Assembly (NCBI GenBank): GCA_030039695.1
Contig: JASHVB010000513.1
Location: 1-8,020, forward strand
Reading direction: 5' to 3'
DNA length: 8,020 bases
Source of the DNA: Acetobacteraceae bacterium
Lineage (GTDB): Bacteria; Pseudomonadota; Alphaproteobacteria; Acetobacterales; Acetobacteraceae
The position numbers and the translations under genes are program-made. The notes beneath the pieces are model-generated. The model was given only the letters and a program-made list of their open reading frames with translations. It was not told the DNA's origin and did no database searches. Below, piece after piece: positions 5,480 to 8,020 of the stretch. Positions within the stretch are counted from its first letter, which is position 1. Every line of letters begins with the position of its first letter.

Positions 5480-7941
5480 CGTTCATCTCCTCGGTCTTCG
5501 GACCACGCGGCCCACACTGCCTGCCCGAGCGCCAGACCGCCGTCGTTCGGCGGCACGCACTGGTGCCAGACCGGCTGATGACCGGCGGCACGCAAGGCCG
5601 CGACCGCCGCCTCGGTCAGGCGGACATTCTGAAAACATCCACCGCTCAATACCACGCAACGCTCGCCCATGCGGCGGGCAATTTCGGCAATGACGGCGGC
5701 AAGACCGGCGTGGAACGCGGCCGAAATGGCACCGACGGGTATGCCAGATTGCAGATCCGACAGCGCCGATTGCAGCGCCGGCCGCCAGTCGATGAGCAAG
5801 GGCGGCGAGGCTTGGACCGATACCCCCCCTCCGCTTGGCGGAGAGCGATGGGAGTGCGAAGCCGCGCAGCGAGCCTCCTCGGCCGGTCGGCCCCCTGCCC
5901 CCACCTCCACTCCTCCCAGGGCAGGGTGAGAGTTCTCCACCTCTTCCGGCGTCGCCACGCGAAACTCATAGCGCTGTTCCGGGGTGGTTCCCTCGGCGGC
6001 CCACTCCAGCTCAGCGGCGGCTTGGCCTTCGTAGCTGGCGCGCTGGCGCAGGCCGACGATGGACGCGAACGCGTCGAACAAACGGCCGACGCTCGTGGTC
6101 CACGGGGCGTTCGTACTGGAACGGAGCATACCAGCGAGGACGCGCCGCTCCGCTGGCAGGAAGGTGGCAACCGGCGCAAGGTCCTCGCGGGTGAACACGG
6201 CGTCGCCAAAAGCTTCAAACAACAGGCCCAGGGCGGCACGGCGCGGTTCGCTTGCCGCTGCTTCACCCCCGGGCAGCCGGAACGGGCGCAGACACGCCAC
6301 GCGACAGCAGCCACCGGGCGTGACGAGCATAAACTCCCCACCCCAGATCGCGCCGTCGGTGCCGAGACCGGTGCCGTCCCAGGCGACGCCGAGGACCGGA
6401 GGTGGCAGGCTATGCTCTGCCATGCAGGCGATCACGTGGGCCAGATGGTGCTGCACCACGACCACCGGCAGGCCGGCTGCCTTCGCCGCTTGAGAGGACG
6501 CATAGTCCGGATGCAGGTCGCACGCGGCGAGTCGTGGCTCTGCCGCGTGCAACCTTGCAAGATCGGCCGTGGCAGAAGCGTGTGCCGCACGTGCGGGGGA
6601 TGTGGTCAGATCGCCGATATGCTGGCTCAGCACCACGCCGTCGTCCCGCGTGAGCGCGACCGTGGCTTTGAGGTGACCACCCATGGCCAGGATACCGCCG
6701 GCGACACCGGGGACGCCGAGCTGCGTCGGCGCCAGGCCGCGTCCTCGCCGGACGACGAATTCGCGTCCGCACACAATGCGCATAACCGAATCATCCACCG
6801 CGCGAACGATCGGCCGATCGTGCATAAGGAACACATCCGCAATCCGTCCGAGCTGTGCGAGCGCACCCGGCTCGTCGATGGCGATTGGCTCGTCACTGAC
6901 ATTGCCGCTGGTCGCCACGACCGGAAATCCCAGTTCATGCAGCAGCAGATGGTGCAGCGGCGCATAGGGCAGCATCACGCCAAGGGACGGGTTCCCGGGC
7001 GCGACGGCCTCGGAGACGATGCCACCGAGACGGCGCAGCAGGCCGATCGGCCGCACCGGACTGGTCAGCAGCACCGCTTCTTCCGGCATGACGCGACAGC
7101 ATTGCTGCGCCGCCGCCAGACTGGCGAACATGACGGCGAATGGCTTTTCGTCGCGGCGCTTGCGTTCGCGCAGACGCTGAACGACGACGCTGTCGCGCGC
7201 ATCGGCAATCAGGTGGAAACCGCCTATGCCCTTGGCCGCAACGATGTGGCCGGCACGCACGGCTTCGGCCGCCGCAGCGATCGCATCGTAGCCGCTCGCC
7301 AAAACCCTGCTCGCGCGATCGCACAGCGACAGCTTCGGGCCGCAGACGGGACAGGCGTTCGGTTCGGCGTGGAAACGGCGATCCGTCGGATCGTCATACT
7401 CAGCCTGGCATGCCGCGCACATGCGGAAGTGCCGCATCGACGTACGTGCGCGATCGTAGGGAATCGCCTCGATGATGCTGTAACGCGGCCCGCATTGCGT
7501 GCAGTTGATGAAAGGATAGCGGTAACGACGGTCGGCAGGGTCGAACATTTCGCGCAGACATTCGTCGCAAGTCGCCAGATCGGGCAGCAGATGGGCGATC
7601 GGCGCGCCTTCAGTATCGCTGACGCGAATGGCAAATCCTTTGTCACCGTGTGGACAAATCTCGCAGGTCTCGATAGCGGCGATACGCGCATGTGTCGGTG
7701 GCGATGCACGCAACTCGGCAAGCAGCGCGCGTATGCGATGGGGGTCACCTTCCGCCTCAATGGTCACGCCGGCGGCCGAATTGCCGACCCATCCGGCGAG
7801 ACCCAGCGCAGTGGCCCGGCGATGCACGAAAGGCCGGAAGCCCACACCCTGCACGGCGCCGCCGAGGAGGACACGAACACGGATAACCGCGCCGTTGCCC
7901 GGTATGAAATCGGTCACGTCCGGGAGGAGCTGGCGCGGCAT
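5425..7941 (-). CDS. hypF: HypF, carbamoyltransferase for cyanide ligand synthesis
   Basis: HypF turns carbamoyl phosphate and ATP into carbamoyl-adenylate and passes the carbamoyl group to HypE. Counting from ATG 7941 (838 residues), the domains in order are as follows. The acylphosphatase domain has VQGVGFRPF at 30-38 and GWVGNSAAGV. Two zinc fingers of exact form Cx2C-x18-Cx2C lie at Cys125/128/147/150 and 175/178/197/200. A YrdC-like domain has KGIGGFHL at 237-244 and KRRDEKPFAVM at 261-271. A Kae1-like domain has HHLAH at 498-502, DGTGLGTDGAIWGGEF, SGGCFQN and NDGG at 799-802. All catalytic parts are present. The start is uncertain: GTG 7959 and ATG 7953 are in frame, but ATG 7941 has GGGA 6 nt upstream. 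About 37 residues at 671-707 look like an inserted repeat (separate entry). The last 17 codons overlap hypC. Confidence 0.96.
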   Translation of the reverse strand: MPRQLLPDVTDFIPGNGAVIRVRVLLGGAVQGVGFRPFVHRRATALGLAGWVGNSAAGVTIEAEGDPHRIRALLAELRASPPTHARIAAIETCEICPHGDKGFAIRVSDTEGAPIAHLLPDLATCDECLREMFDPADRRYRYPFINCTQCGPRYSIIEAIPYDRARTSMRHFRMCAACQAEYDDPTDRRFHAEPNACPVCGPKLSLCDRASRVLASGYDAIAAAAEAVRAGHIVAAKGIGGFHLIADARDSVVVQRLRERKRRDEKPFAVMFASLAAAQQCCRVMPEEAVLLTSPVRPIGLLRRLGGIVSEAVAPGNPSLGVMLPYAPLHHLLLHELGFPVVATSGNVSDEPIAIDEPGALAQLGRIADVFLMHDRPIVRAVDDSVMRIVCGREFVVRRGRGLAPTQLGVPGVAGGILAMGGHLKATVALTRDDGVVLSQHIGDLTTSPARAAHASATADLARLHAAEPRLAACDLHPDYASSQAAKAAGLPVVVVQHHLAHVIACMAEHSLPPPVLGVAWDGTGLGTDGAIWGGEFMLVTPGGCCRVACLRPFRLPGGEAAASEPRRAALGLLFEAFGDAVFTREDLAPVATFLPAERRVLAGMLRSSTNAPWTTSVGRLFDAFASIVGLRQRASYEGQAAAELEWAAEGTTPEQRYEFRVATPEEVENSHPALGGVEVGAGGRPAEEARCAASHSHRSPPSGGGVSVQASPPLLIDWRPALQSALSDLQSGIPVGAISAAFHAGLAAVIAEIARRMGERCVVLSGGCFQNVRLTEAAVAALRAAGHQPVWHQCVPPNDGGLALGQAVWAAWSEDRGDERCASRFPAGLSASPVTSP
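5487..5492 (-). promoter_or_regulatory. Ribosome binding site of hypC inside hypF
   Basis: On the minus strand GAGGAG lies 7 nt before the hypC ATG at 5479, the best Shine-Dalgarno match among the junctions of the operon. It is embedded in the last codons of hypF, so hypC can be initiated independently although the genes overlap. Confidence 0.6.
5821..5931 (-). repeat. Palindromic repeat-like insertion in frame within hypF
   Basis: This stretch of about 111 bp encodes HypF residues 671-707, running from SHPALGGVEVGAGG to SPPSGGGV, low-complexity sequence rich in Gly, Ser, Ala and Pro. It holds three perfect inverted repeats: a 6-bp stem with 3-nt loop (5829-5843), a 5-bp stem with 2-nt loop (5881-5892), and an 8-bp stem (5893-5900 with 5919-5926) around an 18-nt spacer. 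A run of seven C on the plus strand is at 5823-5829. Such density of hairpins resembles intergenic REP-like elements. It sits in the linker after SYEGQAAAELEWAAEG and before IDWRPALQSALSDLQSG, a variable region of HypF as I recall the family. The borders are approximate, only one copy is present here, and its repeat nature is inferred from structure alone. Confidence 0.55.
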
Positions 7942-7980
7942 CGGCGTTCCCATTCCCACGCACCGCGTCCGTCATTCCGG

Positions 7981-8020
7981 TGCCGACGCGGAGGGTCGAA
8001 CTCCGGACCTACTGATTACG
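7981..8020 (-). tRNA. tRNA-Thr (anticodon CGT), 3' part only
   Basis: The reverse strand reads, from the window edge, anticodon CGT with AA after it, anticodon-stem half TCAGT, variable loop AGGTC, T-arm CGGAG-TTCGACC-CTCCG with a perfect 5-bp stem, acceptor half CGTCGGC and discriminator A. The T loop has the invariant TTCRA pattern and all segment lengths are standard. The 5' half (acceptor, D-arm and first anticodon-stem strand) lies outside the window, so the anticodon is read from register alone, with the edge falling on its first base. CCG rather than CCA follows the discriminator, so the CCA end would have to be added after transcription. The 3' end lies 21 nt before GTG 7959 and 39 nt before ATG 7941 of hypF. 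Confidence 0.8.

Noticed and set aside
7960..7980. Promoter for the hyp operon in the tRNA-hypF gap
   Set aside because: The 21 nt hold no sigma-70 or sigma-54 type elements that I can recognise, and they are too short for a full promoter.

Overview
The window is GC-rich bacterial DNA, packed with genes that all run on the minus strand. Read from the right edge to the left edge, the order is: 3' half of a tRNA-Thr (anticodon CGT), hypF, hypC, hypD, hypE, hypX (hoxX), and a tldD cut by the left edge. The dense GC-rich coding, the tRNA-Thr arm sequence and the presence of HypX suggest a proteobacterium, probably an alphaproteobacterium, able to use [NiFe]-hydrogenase in air. The taxon is an inference; no marker gene here fixes it.

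hypF, hypC, hypD, hypE and hypX look like one operon. hypF overlaps hypC by 55 nt, hypC overlaps hypD by 4 nt (ATGA), and 13 nt separate hypD from hypE. About 7 nt separate hypE from hypX if the internal GTG of hypX is used. Together they make the Fe(CN)2(CO) part of the [NiFe]-hydrogenase active site. HypF and HypE convert carbamoyl phosphate to cyanide, and HypC and HypD carry and assemble the iron centre. HypX supplies CO from a formyl-tetrahydrofolate precursor under oxic conditions. All five proteins look intact, with their diagnostic motifs. The nickel-insertion genes hypA and hypB, the hydrogenase subunits and the maturation endopeptidase are not in the window.

To the right, the tRNA-Thr 3' end lies only 20 to 40 nt before the hypF start, with no room for an ordinary promoter plus terminator. 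This could be an island junction at a tRNA gene, or a case of readthrough from the tRNA transcript. To the left, 35 nt separate hypX from tldD, whose product is a zinc protease subunit with an HEAIGH metal site. tldD may share the hyp transcript.

The most unusual feature is inside hypF. A stretch of about 111 bp (about 37 codons) holds three perfect inverted repeats and a run of seven G, and it keeps the reading frame. It looks like an intergenic palindromic repeat that landed in a linker of the protein. I see no gene-free stretch above 300 bases, no CRISPR array, no transposase and no convincing terminator. Apart from this insert and the gene context, the window is a well-known maturation operon rather than a clearly new system.
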